A stretch of DNA of 64,000 nucleotides from Cavia porcellus (Eukaryota; Chordata; Mammalia; Rodentia; Caviidae): positions 209,882,657 through 209,946,656 of the forward strand of contig NW_026947484.1 in NCBI RefSeq assembly GCF_034190915.1, given 5' to 3'. A program made the translations under genes and the position numbers. The notes below the pieces were generated by a model. That model saw nothing but the letters and a program-made list of their open reading frames with translations. It had not been told where the DNA came from and did not search any database. Positions 1-10,450 of the stretch are shown piece after piece (position 1 is the first letter of the stretch; each line of letters opens with the position of its first letter).

Positions 1-119
1 CCTTTCTATATTAGAGGGAGAAACAAAACAAAAGCAAGACAAAATAAGACATATTCCTATAAACACATGAAATGAAAAAGACATGTAAGACTGATTTACA
101 AGGAGTTTTACCATAGTTT

Positions 120-345
120 CTGCGTTGTTTCTTGTTATCTTCAGTAGAATTGCCTATATCATCAGACATAGTATAATGAAATATATCAGTACATAACAGT
201 AGTAATAAAAATACAACTTCGTATACAGTATAAAACTTCAAAACCAGGCAGTAATCAAAGCAGAATGTGTATCATGGTGAGTCTTATCATCTTCAGTGTA
301 GTTGCCTATACTCTCAGACTTGATACAATTAATCATATCAGTTTT
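120..345 (-). repeat. Diverged ~152-bp tandem repeat in the half-L1 tail
   Basis: Blocks starting at 131 and 283 align over about 60 bases and share words such as ATCTTCAGT, TTGCCTATA and ATATCAGT. The spacing is 152 bp. The same periodicity recurs in related tails at 27632/27781 (149 bp) and 57278/57415/57566 (137 and 151 bp). Confidence 0.6.
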
Positions 346-1164
346 GAATAAAATCTGTTGATACCAAACAGCAATCAAATAAACCAGATTTAACTAAAAG
401 CAGCCATGATAAAACAGTGTAAGTCATACAGGGATCCAGATTGTTACAGGAAATTAAAAATGATTACTGTGCTATATCCTGATGTGTTTGGGATAGCTGT
501 CTGTGCCCTCAAATCTAATGCAAGTAGACAAACTGGGACAGAATAAAATTTATCTAAGCAGAGTGGTGCGAGTAATGTGGGTTTTAAATCCTGATACACT
601 ATTAACAATATCTTCTACTATCTTTTTTAAGACTCTCCCTCCCCTTTCACTTCTCCAGGGTACACTGTGCATTTTTGGGTCTCACCAAGAATCTTGATTT
701 TAAATTGGGGACAGGGCAACCAGCTATTTACCTAAGTAGTTCCAAACCTTCTCTCTCCTGGACTTGATCTCTAATTGTATTCCTTTACCTATTAAAGCTT
801 GTTTTACCAACTCATCCACAAAAACTGGTCTAGTTGCCCCTATTACTCTTTGGTTCTCTGTCATGTAGAGCATTGTTTCCTCATATTTGATTTTCAGTCC
901 ATGTACTCTTTTTCATATTAATTATATTTCCCATGAAGAGCATCTCGGTGGACCCTACCTTCTGATCTACTCTACGTATGGTTCTTTTTTTTTAAATTTA
1001 GTGTATCAGGGCCATCTATATTAGAGATTATAATAACCAACTTTCTCTGCCTCATTTCTGCTATGCTCTTTTTTTGCCATCAGTTGTCTTCTTGTCTTCT
1101 TCATTCTGTTTTCTGCTCCATTCATTGAGGCCTCTCTGCCACTGTTCCTGTAATTCAAGTACTT

Positions 1165-2184
1165 TTCTCTCTCTCTAGAATGCCCTGAAGTATTCTCAGT
1201 AGAGTTGGATTAGTGGTCACGAATTTCCCAACTTCCTCTTTGTCTTGGAAGCATTTTGTTTCTACACTAATTTCTAGATACAGTTTTGCAGGGTTTATCT
1301 ATCTGGGCTGGAGGTTATTTTCTTTCAGGGCTTGGAATATTTCACTCCAGACACTTCTTGACTTGATGGTTTATGTTGAGAAGTCTGCTGTGATTCTGAT
1401 GGGCCTCACTTTATAGGTTATCTGTTTCTTGTCTCTAACAGCTTTTAGTATTCTGTTCTTATATTGAATTTCTGGGATCTTGATTATTGTATGTCTGGTT
1501 GTAGCTCTGTTTGGTTGTAGGTGGCTGGATTTCTGTATGCCTCATACATCTGAATATCATTTCTTTTTTCCTATGTTTGGGAAGTTTTCCTTAATTATTT
1601 CTGTGAATAACCTTTGTGGTTCCTTTGTTTGTATCCCTGCTTCTTTATTCACATTCTTTATTCTCAAATTATAGAGCCTCTTGTTGTCTTCTAGCCTTTG
1701 TATTATTATTGCTTGCTTCCTTGTTATTTTTAAAAGTTTTTCCTTTCATAATCCCAGATTACAAACCTGTCCTCCAGTTTGGGTAATATATGCTTAGTTT
1801 CTTTCAAGCAGTTTTGCCATCTTTCCATAGAGTTTTTAATTTTCTGTTAATCTCTTTGAATCTACTTTATGTATTCTATATTTTCTTTATATTCTTTGTC
1901 AAATGGTTCTTTCCTTTGTTTGAGTTCCTTCATTCCTCCATCTGTGTCTTTTTGAGGGGTTCTTAGCATCTCTTTTATTAATCTTCTTATATCTTGCTTT
2001 ACTTGGCTAAATATTTCTCTTTGATCTCATCTATATGGTCCCGAAGATATCCCTTTATGTCCACTGGTGCGGTGTCTGATATTACATGTTTGCTGTCCTC
2101 ATTCTCCTTTGTATTTACCTGTCCTGGGTCAATGTTCTCAGGCTTGGGACATGGGGACTTTTTCTTGTTGCTTCTACTTTCCAT
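1165..2184 (-). pseudogene. Decayed LINE-1 ORF1 (RNA-binding chaperone) reading frame
   Basis: In intact L1s, ORF1 encodes the trimeric RNA-binding chaperone of the retrotransposition particle. Here an open stretch starts at a Met at 2184. It has a charged N-terminus and then an N-terminal block like mammalian ORF1p (VDIKGYLRDHIDEIKEKY, 2070-2005). A Lys/Glu-rich coiled-coil-like region follows at about 2000-1750. The C-terminal region is recognisable but broken by stops and frameshifts: an RRM/CTD block like IKIPEIQYKNRILKAVRDKK near 1490-1430, a PIRITADFS-like block near 1405, and a terminal block containing KFVTTNPTLLRILQ near 1230-1180. No functional protein can be made. The identification rests on this ordered set of family blocks. 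Confidence 0.75.
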
Positions 2185-2970
2185 GTTTTTTGTTCCTTCC
2201 AGGAGGCCCCAGTTTCTTTCTTTGTTGATTACAATTCGGAAGCACGATGGCTAGGTGACCCTTCCCACTGCAGTGTGCAATGAGTTGCAAACAGAGGCAG
2301 TATATCCTGGCCTTCCCCTCTGGATCAGTTAAGCTGCTGAGGCCTGCCCTGTATTACTGTGTGCCGCCTCCCCTCTGGGTCAAATTTCTGAGGCCTTCAC
2401 TGCATTAGTGTGTACTACCACCATAGGGAATTGATTTTGGATAACCTATTGATTCTCAGCCAGGTCGTGTGACCCAGGCCAACCTCACTCCACCACTACC
2501 AGTTGGGAAGGGAACAACTGACTGAAGTCACTGCTGCCGCTTGTTCTTGCCAGTCCTGACCAGTCCCAGAATGTCATCTGGTGGAGCCCCTTTTTCTGTG
2601 GAATGATTTTTTTCCCATCACTCACTGCAGGTTTCTCACTAGCTCAGCTTTCTGTTCGGCTCACCGACCCCCAACCTCAGTGTGACTGTGCTTCCAGTGA
2701 GTTGAAGTGGCGAGACTTTGGACAGCTTGACAAGTCCCCGCCAGACTAGTTCAGGTGCTGCAGTGGGAGCACTGAACTTCTAGCTGTTCCAGTATTAGCA
2801 CTAGGACTGTATGTTTGATTGGTTCTTCTCATCTTAGTTTCTTCTTGGGACAAGAGAATTCATCTCCCTCTATTTAGGACTCTCCATGCTGTATTATGCT
2901 GAATTCTAAGTTGACTATCTAAGGGAGCCTCTGTAGCCGGCTGTGATCTATCCGCCATCTTTGCTTGAAT
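2185..2970 (-). repeat. 5' UTR-like segment of the half-L1, with a 55-bp tandem pair
   Basis: This is the GC-richer stretch upstream of ORF1 on the minus strand, ending at the L1-like 5' terminus near 2970. It contains a diverged 55-bp tandem pair: both copies begin CCCCTCTGG on the plus strand, at 2315 and 2370, and share a CTGAGGCCT-type core. In intact elements this part carries the internal promoter. No activity can be inferred here. Confidence 0.5.
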
Positions 2971-2974
2971 CCCC

Positions 2975-3958
2975 AAAATCACTGATTCTTATACTGGGTG
3001 CTAGCATAGCTTTTAAAATATTTATATCCATTCGCAAAAGAGATAGAATGCATATATTCATAGAAGATCAAATTAAAAGCCAATTTTGACCCCATTCCTC
3101 TCTTTCTCCAGTTATATCTATTTTTCCTTTTAATTCACCTTTAATTAGTGATTTTTGACTTACCATCCTTAGATACTATTGATTCTCATGAACAATGTGA
3201 TGAATTGACCATATTTACCCAGCTACCCTCTCTACTTCTTTCTTGACTCACACTATTTTTAATTTTCTCTCACATTTACCTTTATAATTTTAAGTACTAT
3301 TCTTAATTCTCTATTTCTAAATCCACTATCTAGACTCTATTATAATCTGTATTCCTGCATTGTAAGATGAAAAATAATCAGCATGAATCCCATCTCTATA
3401 CTTTCCCTTTCTAATCTTCTGACTCTGTTTGATGTGCCATTATTTTATATCATCAAATTATATTATATTTATATATTGCTCTGCATGTTTTTTAAGGTAT
3501 TCTGCATGTCTTTAGTTTTACTCCTAGGACCAATTCTCACTTATTAGAATATATGATGTGAAGTGCAAGGATTACTAATTGTTAAACCACCTAGTGTGAC
3601 TGGACATGTAAGAAATATAAAATCATGTTGCAAAATCTGTGCCACTGAAGAATGCTCCAAGAAAGCAAATGAATATTCTCAGTGCTCAAAACTTACTCAA
3701 AATAGTTGAATTGGTTTACATTACACAAATTACACTTTCACCATATTGCCATGTTTTTAATGAACTTTTTCACTGCCATTCTTTCCTACTTTGTGAAGAG
3801 TAGACATTAATATCTCCCTGTTCACCAGTAATTAGAATTTATTTTTCTTGAACATTAGTCAGTCTAATTTAAATCAATAGTTCTAGTTTCCTGAATTATT
3901 GTAATGCTTAGGGCTCATTGAACCTCCTTCTAGGATACTTTCACTATTTATTAAACTT
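2975..3958. other. AT-rich unique sequence, no feature recognised
   Basis: About 1 kb of AT-rich sequence between the half-L1 5' end and a GTT repeat. No open frame of note, SINE or family signature is visible. It may include undetected old L1 sequence. Confidence 0.4.
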
Positions 3959-3961
3959 TGT

Positions 3962-3982
3962 TATTGTTGTTGTTGTTGTTTG
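3962..3982. repeat. (GTT)n microsatellite
   Basis: A run of GTT/TTG triplets within a T-rich stretch. Confidence 0.85.
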
Positions 3983-4079
3983 GATTCATGTTTCATTTTG
4001 CTGCTGTAGTTTCCTAAGATTTCTTGTTTGTCTTTTTTTCTTGTACTTTTTGTTTTCTTTTTGATGTTTTTTATTTTGT

Positions 4080-4214
4080 TTGAGGCAGGGTTTTACGATA
4101 TGCTTTAGGATTGTTTTGAACTCACTTTGTAGCCCAGGCTGTCCTCAAACACAGTGATTCTCCTGCCTCAACCTCCAGAGTGCTGGGATTATAGGTGTGA
4201 GCCACCACTCCCTG
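4080..4214 (-). mobile_element. B1-type SINE, antisense
   Basis: The plus strand carries the antisense of a 7SL-derived monomer. It has a T-rich leader (the inverted A-tail), then GAGGCAGGGTTT, TAGCCCAGGCTGTCCTCAAA, CCTGCCTCAACCTCC, GTGCTGGGATTATAGGTGTG and GCCACCACTCC. The B-box and A-box equivalents of the pol III promoter lie in the last two blocks. The internal duplication typical of rodent B1 is visible as two related blocks in the middle. Confidence 0.9.
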
Positions 4215-4588
4215 TTTTTATATTTTGCTTTTATGTTTTGTTTTGTTTTTTAAGGAGAACACAGGAAATAATTTTTTTTTGAAAATTTACAAGTTTCAAA
4301 GTATCTTTGTGTCTCAAATTTGGTGATTATTAGAATGGGCATAAAGTAATTTCTGGGTTAACAATCATCTTCATTCAAAATTTATCAATATCCAGTACAC
4401 TGATAAAAAAGCTGATGAAAAGAATGCTGATATAATCCATTTTCTGATATGTTCCTCGGCAATATTTGTGCTTATTTATTGTCAAACCATGTAGTGTCAA
4501 CTATTAATCCTTGAATCTCACAATCATCTATCTTAAAGTGGGTTCTTTTGGTCTGTCATAAATTTGACTGTACATTTTTAGTCAACTT

Positions 4589-4621
4589 GAGAGACAATAG
4601 TCTCTCATGCTATTGTCTCTC
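4589..4621. repeat. Perfect 12-bp hairpin with 9-nt loop
   Basis: GAGAGACAATAG at 4589-4600 is exactly complementary to CTATTGTCTCTC at 4610-4621. The loop is TCTCTCATG. No gene or repeat family explains it. Confidence 0.8.
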
Positions 4622-5149
4622 TGCTTTAATGTCTGTTGTGACACTTATTTATGAAGGGTACTAAGTTAAAAATCAAATGTTATTTCCCTTTAGTCCATCA
4701 CAAAAGGAGAGTGGTTAAGTCTTATTATTAGGGGTGAAATGAAGTTTAAGTAATATAATTTGCCATAGAATCACTGTAGAGATTAAAAGAACACATGCGA
4801 AGACCTCAACAGTATTAGCCACACTATTTCATTTTGTTTAACACTCAGCAGTTCATTTTAATCTCTCTGCCTTTAGTCTAGGCCTTTTCTTGGCCCATTT
4901 TTTTCTTCTATCATTTCTTTCATGCTTTCTTAGCATCTATTTTCCCTTCTTTATGTTTTATTTTAAAGAAAAAAATCCCAAAATTTCAAAAGACGGTAAT
5001 TAATGAGTAGCAATGGTATACATAGTGCATATCATTATCTTCAAATCAGTTACACAGACTATAAGACATCTGCATTTAATCATTGGAACAAAACTAGCAC
5101 AGAACTTTCTCTTCAATGAGCTCAGAGAAATCAGTAGTATAACTATCTT

Positions 5150-6126
5150 TTATATGCATTGCTTCTTTTAGCTTCTCACACTAGTAAGATAATATGATAT
5201 TTACCCTTGAACATCTGATTTATTTCACTTATGAGTACAGTTCAAGTTGCATCCATTTACCTATGAAAGTCTAAAGTTTATCCATATTTGTTGCTGAATA
5301 GTACTCCACTGCATACAAATACCATGTCTTTTTTTTAAACCATTCTTTGGATGAAAAACATTTGGGTTGTTTCTAAGATCTAGCTACTAAAAATTGTGCT
5401 ACTAGAAACATGGGTGCACATATATCATTGTGATATAATGATTTTAATTTTTCTAGGAAGATATCCAGGAGGGGAATAGCTGAGTCAAATGGGACCTCCA
5501 ATTGTAGTCTTTTGAGAAATCTCCACAATGATTTCCACAGTGACTGTACCAGTCTGCATTCCCATCATAAGTGGGAAAGGGTTCCTTTTTCTCCACATCC
5601 CCTCCTCATTAGTTATTGGTTGATTTCTTGATAATAGCCATTCTTTCCAAGGTGAGTTGGAGTCTTGATGTTACTTTAATTTGCATATCTTGAATGACTA
5701 GTGGCGTTAAACAGTTTTTTTCATATATTCATTTGTTGTTTGTATTTCTGCGTCTGAGAAGTGTATACTCATTTTAGATGCCCATTTTTTAATTGAGTCT
5801 TTAAGTCTGGGAGGACTGAGTTTTTTGAGTTCTTTATATGTGTTCAATACTAATCCTTTGTCAGAGGAACAGCTAGCAAACATTTTCTTTCACACTGTAA
5901 GTTGTCTGTTACAGTGTGGATTTCTCTTGCTGTGTAAAAGTTTTTAATAAGGTAAGATCCTAGTTGTTGGTTCTTTGTGATAGCTCTTTTGAAGTTGGGG
6001 TTTTGTTCATAAAATCTTTGCCTACACCAATGTCTTCAAGAGTTTCACCTACCCTATTTTCCAGTAGATCTATTGTTTCTGTTTCAATATTTAGATCTTT
6101 GATACATTCCAAACTTAGTTTATTGC
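5150..6126 (-). mobile_element. 3' part of a 5'-inverted L1 (ORF2 C-terminus to 3' end), antisense
   Basis: Minus-strand translation gives the C-terminal third of L1 ORF2 in order, broken by stops. A block like LECIKDLNIETETIDLLENR lies at about 6110-6050, then DIGVGKDFMNKTP near 6035. A cysteine-rich block like GCGEKGT (about 5610), [18 protein letters not shown] (about 5570-5520), a DICAPMF-like word (about 5420) and a WSTIQQQIW-like terminal motif (about 5300) follow. Together with the adjacent opposite-strand segment this forms a twin-primed insertion. The 3' UTR and poly(A) boundary before 5150 is not clear. Confidence 0.85.
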
Positions 6127-6129
6127 ACA

Positions 6130-6985
6130 GTGAAAGATTGAACAAATGAAAGGAATAAAGATAGAAAAGGAATAAGTTAAACTATCTTTATTTGTAGATG
6201 ACATGATACTCTACATAAAGACTCCAAAAACTCCACTAAAAAACCACTGAATTTAATAAGTAAATTTAATTGCATAGCTGGATACAAAGTCAACATTCAA
6301 AAATCAATAGCCTCCTTGTATATGAATAATAAATTCACTAGTGAGAACTCAGAGAAAAAACATCTTTCATAACAGCAACCCCAAAAGTAAAATACCTAGA
6401 AATCAATTTAATGAAGGATGTAAAAGACCTCTACTTTGCAAACTACAATACTCTGAAAAAGGAGATTGAAGAATATATAAGAACATGGAGAGCTATCCTG
6501 TGCTCTTGGGTAGGAAGAACCAATATAGTGAAATTTTCCATACTTCCAAAACTGTTATACAAATTTAATGCAATCCTACCAAAATCCCAATGGCATTTCT
6601 CACAGAATTAAAGAAAAAAAATCCTAAAACTCATCTGGAACCAGAAAAGACCTAGAATAGCAAAAGTAATCCTGGGCAACAAAGGCAAGACAGAGAATAT
6701 CATAATCCATGACCTGAAATTATGCTATGAAGCTATTCATTTTTAACACATATTTATGTGTTAAAAACATTGTGGTACTGGCAAAAAAAAAAAAAAGACC
6801 CAAAGACCAATGGCACAGATTAGAAGATGCAGAAACAACTCCAGACACACTAAGCCACCTGATCTGTGACAAAGGTTCTAAACACATTCACTTTAAAAAA
6901 TGAAAGAGAGCCTCTTTAAAAAATGGTGCTGGAAAAACTGGCTCTGCACATGCCAATGATTACAGTTGGACCTAATTTTCCCTTC
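6130..6985 (+). mobile_element. 5' part of the same L1 in inverted orientation (ORF2 RT region)
   Basis: Plus-strand sequence encodes ORF2 from the reverse-transcriptase catalytic block (LFVDDMILYI at about 6185-6220; the usual motif is FADD). It runs through KYLEINLMKDVKDLYFANYN-like and WVGRTNIVKFSILPKLLYKF-like blocks to a WCWKNWLCTC-like block near 6925-6955. In the L1 consensus this ends almost exactly where the opposite-strand segment begins, so the two pieces are adjacent parts of one insertion. It contains frameshifts and a 28-bp palindrome at 6740-6767 that the family does not have. Confidence 0.85.
6740..6767. repeat. 28-bp near-perfect palindrome inside L1
   Basis: TTTTTAACACATA at 6740-6752 is exactly complementary to TATGTGTTAAAAA at 6755-6767, with a 2-nt centre. 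The flanking L1 ORF2 sequence fits the family without it, so it looks like a roughly 20-base inverted-duplication insertion. Confidence 0.75.
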
Positions 6986-8070
6986 CTGAATCTTCTACTA
7001 AATAAATATTACTCTTTCATTACTGAGTATTCATACTTGCATTATTTTCTTCAAAAAATAGATTTTTGTTTTTTACTCTTGGGTGTTTCTTCAATCATCA
7101 TTTCTAGAATGCTTAATTTGGTTGACTTGCAGCAAGAATATTTTAGTTTCAAGATCCTTTTCTTGCTATGTAACAAGATACAAAATGGCAGCCTACTGTT
7201 ACTTATTTGAATACATTTGCTTAAAATTTCTGATTTTTTGAAGCATTCTTCTTTCTTTGCATGAATCAAAACTGTATCCCTAACGTTAGTTCATCTACTC
7301 ACTGATCTTGGTCTTTTTGTCTTCTGTTGGTGTGTGGAGCACTCCATGGGGACTCGTTTTGAACACACAGTAAAACAAAGAGCACTTCCAGTTTGCTTTT
7401 CATTTTTGTACACTCAGATTCAGGTGCCATGAGAGTGTTTAGGGAATTCCAGGTCTTGGCCATGTAATTTGTCTCTCTGTCACCTTCATGATACCTCAGT
7501 TTCTAGAATTTGGCCTTCATTTTTTTTTTATCCTGACCCCTCGATATACTCACATTTGATTTTCAGCTTCTGGCAGTCAAACTTTCTAAATGAGACCCAC
7601 TGCCTAGTTTTCAATCAACACTTTCTTCCAAATCACTCCAGATCACTCAGGATTGTTTTGGGTTCCTAGATGATTCCATGGCCATAACCATGTATGAAGC
7701 TGAATTTGGTACCTGGAGTATACATAAGACCTTTTATTCTTGTGTCAGCCCCCAGACCTAACTGGGCTCTGCTGGCCCTTAGTCCTTCCTCTGTCAGCCA
7801 GTGTAATGTTGTTCTATAAGACACAGGAAGTGGTACACAGTCTCATGAGTTTCAGTGCTTGGAAAGTACTTTTTACAGGTTTATTTTTTCCTTCTACAAA
7901 TGAAAGAATTGTTTGCTTTTAACCTATGAATTTCTGAAAAAAGAGAACTGTGTTGCAAAAAATGGATCTCAAGTTTAATCATTTTCATTGTAAAAGAATA
8001 TTTGCTACAGAAAAGTCCAACAGAAGGGTATCAGATCCAGATGTGGTTTTAGAAATCTCCTAAACTGTTT
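6986..8070. other. Unique sequence, no gene recognised
   Basis: Mixed AT-rich sequence. Several short open frames (up to 95 codons, at 6923-7210) show no family signature and no splice-site-bounded structure that I can support. Confidence 0.4.
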
Positions 8071-8165
8071 ATCACTTTATAAGTGAGACAAAGGTATCAA
8101 GCGAATGACTAAAGACTTGCAACTTGGTGATGGAGCCAGCACTAGAACCTAAGTCTTCTGCCATA
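8071..8165 (-). mobile_element. MIR SINE fragment, antisense
   Basis: The order of words follows antisense MIR: a decayed TTATAAGTGAGACAAAGG (for TTTACAGATGAGAAAACTGAGG), then GACTTGCAACTTGGTGATGG, GAGCCAGCACTAGAACC and CTAAGTCTTCTGCC. It is strongly diverged. Confidence 0.6.
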
Positions 8166-8244
8166 GAATGTAAATCTGTTCATAACTTTATAAGTTTGCA
8201 ATTCATATTTGTAGCAAAAGTATCCACATGAAAATAGTTGGCAC

Positions 8245-8400
8245 TCTTCAATTTCTTATTACAAGCCAGATCCTTTACTGAGTACAATATCTCCATGATC
8301 TCATTCGGTCTTTACAAATGTCCAATGAAGTGGGTGCTATTCAAATTCTCATTTTGTAGATAAGGAAACTGGTAGTTTGTGTGCTCTTATAAGTGGAACC
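8245..8400 (-). mobile_element. MIR SINE fragment, antisense
   Basis: Contains GATCTCATTCGGTCTTTACA, then GTGGGTGCTATT and CTCATTTTGTAGATAAGGAA. This is the order expected for antisense MIR (ATTTAATCCTCACAA, GGTAGGTACTATT, CCATTTTACAGATGAGG). Confidence 0.7.
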
Positions 8401-9598
8401 AAGGGCAAGCATGAGTAAAAAATGGTTATAACTCAGAATGAAAACCTAGTTTTTATTAAAAGAGAAAGGAAGAATGTCAATGAAACTTTTATACAAGTTT
8501 GGAGGTACATTTTATTCTCATTTATGTTTGTATGACAACTCAGTGGGCTGTCATGCCATGAAGCTGAAAAATGCCTTTGGCAATTACATGAAAAAAAAAA
8601 GTCCTTCTCTCTGTGGTTTTATTTGGGTTACATGGACAGACAGATGAACTAGTTTATGGTTTAATATTGCTAAATCAAGGCACCCCGATGTTCACATTCC
8701 TCTCCCAGGTCAAGCTGATTTCTTATCTAAGGGATCCCAGCCTCTCCTATCCAGGTTTTATACAAGTCTCTGGGGCCAAAAAGAAAGGAGAAGGCTTAAT
8801 GATTGTATGTCAGCATTCTTCTAACCTCCTGTCTGAGTGTTTGTGAATCCAAGTTTACATTTCAGAATCATAAAGCAGTCATTGTGAAAAAACCACCAGA
8901 CTGTCTCCGCTACCCTCATTGCTATCCTGATTAGCCAAGGAAAGCATTTAGATGCTCTTTATCTGGCTTGATAGGTTTTTGTTTTTAATTTGGCAGTCTG
9001 AGTACTTTGTGGAAATAAGAGACAGGAAAGGGAATATAACTTGAACTATGGCTGTGGAGTCTTCTAACATATTCTCTAAACCCTTAAAGACCTTTAAAAA
9101 AATCTCTGTGAATTACATTCCTTTGCTTTAAAAGTATAGAATTGTTCAGTGTTCCACACTAGTTCATGAGATATGCTGTTAGGCTAGAAAAGAGTGATAT
9201 CATTTTAGGCACCGAACCAAAACAGAACAATTTATTTCTTTAAAAAGAAGCTTTTACTTCTAAACTTAAAAGTATAAAGAGACATAGAACATATAAAGCA
9301 GACACATTAGGATAAGGACAACAATTTTGGAATCTTTTAAATAAAGCTATAGCTATGCACAAAGTTTTGGATAGAAACCCATCATAACTTTAAAAAGACA
9401 TCTTTACTCTTTTCAAATTTGATTTTTTGTCATTACTTCCAGGAAGTCTGAGAAGCTATCATTTTGAAAGTCAAATCTAAAACATCTTCAGTTGTAAAGT
9501 GTGGAAGGCAGGGGGAAGAACTCATAATTTGAAGAGTCTTTGATCTTGAATTTGGATTCTAAGTGTCTTCACAGGACTTTAAACATGGTAGAGATTAC
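8401..9598. other. Unique AT-rich sequence, no feature recognised
   Basis: A 77-codon open frame at 8613-8846 has no recognisable motif. Nothing else supportable. Confidence 0.4.
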
Positions 9599-9599
9599 C

Positions 9600-9860
9600 T
9601 AGCAGGAATCTGCATTCCTTATTCAAATCAAGCAATCACTTGTCGAGCTGCACCACTTGCACATGTGTTTAATGCCACATCGGCATTCAAATGAAGGATA
9701 TTGAGGTTCCCACTGCCTGTGTCCACAATATGGTGGGCTCGGTTTTGAAAAATAGAAAATATGCTGCTGCAAAATCAGCATATGGTTCCCTCATAATATA
9801 GATCTGCTTGAACACTGCACTGAGCATATGGACAGAGAATTTCATAGCAAGGACGAGAAA
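9600..9860. promoter_or_regulatory. Candidate conserved non-coding element
   Basis: A stretch of balanced, complex composition with no repeat signature. It carries E-box words (CACATGTG near 9660, CATATG near 9780 and 9828), an octamer-like ATTCAAAT and GCATTCAAATGAA. The regulatory reading is inference from composition and motif density only. Confidence 0.25.
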
Positions 9861-10367
9861 CTGACTGGTGCTTTCTTTCCATTCTCTGTTATAGAAGGAA
9901 GTAAAAAAATAATTTAGTCTTAAATACTAATTGCATCAAGGAAAAATAAGAACAATGTATTTGTTTAGTTGCAGAGTGGCATCTCTATGCTTTTTAAAAC
10001 TGTCAGGGAGAAATAAGATGCATATATAGCCCCTGATAAAACATGGCATTTTAGAAATTGTTCTTCTAGTACATTATTCAAATTGGCATAGTAAACACTC
10101 TTTGGGGTATCTTTACAATTCAAGATCCATCTGCTCTTTTTCAATAACTGAATTCTGAGCTAAAGTTTGGTTCTACAGCAGCCACAGTCAAATTTAGACA
10201 ATGTGATCTGATCTCTGAAACATACCTGGTTATCCAAGCTGAGGCAAGCTGATTCTCTCTCTGTCTCAGAAAATCAACCCTGGTATAGAGTACGAATAAA
10301 TTCATTTTTGAGTGTCTGCTGACATTGATGTAGAGATCTGGAAAGGTCATGAATTCCCTATAAAAAT
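9861..10367. other. Unique sequence, no feature recognised
   Basis: No repeat family or gene signature seen. A 122-codon minus-strand frame (10509-10141) runs through the adjacent GA tract and is a low-complexity artefact. Confidence 0.4.
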
Positions 10368-10450
10368 AAAAGGGAGAAGGAGAAAAGGAGGGAGAGAGAA
10401 AGAAACAGAGGGGGAGAGAGAGAGAGAGAAAGAGAAAGACAGAGAGAGAA
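10368..10450. repeat. (GA)n-rich purine tract
   Basis: Nearly pure purine plus strand made of GAGA and GAAA units. The open frames crossing it on both strands are simple-repeat artefacts. Confidence 0.9.

Larger units (their letters stand above)
1..2970 (-). mobile_element. Half-L1 (HAL1)-like retroelement, antisense, tail cut by window edge
   Basis: Read on the minus strand, a 5' UTR-like segment begins near 2970; the plus strand there reads CCGCCATCTTTGC, like the antisense of an L1 5' end. A decayed L1 ORF1 runs from 2184 to about 1165. After it comes about 1.1 kb of tail with no recognisable endonuclease or reverse transcriptase before the window edge. The tail ends in a ~152-bp tandem repeat (related blocks start at 131 and 283). 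Sequence at 1-30 resembles 27896-27925 in another tail copy, so the poly(A) end probably lies just outside the window. ORF1 without ORF2 is the defining layout of HAL1 elements, which are mobilised by L1 machinery in trans. An internally deleted ordinary L1 is the alternative. The ORF1 identity is secure; the HAL1 label is inferred. Confidence 0.7.

Noticed and set aside
131..320. CRISPR-like array
   Set aside because: Only two diverged units with ~150-bp period inside a retroelement tail. This is not short identical repeats with unique spacers, and the host is a mammal.
1999..2184. A real 61-codon minus-strand gene
   Set aside because: It is the N-terminus of a decayed L1 ORF1.
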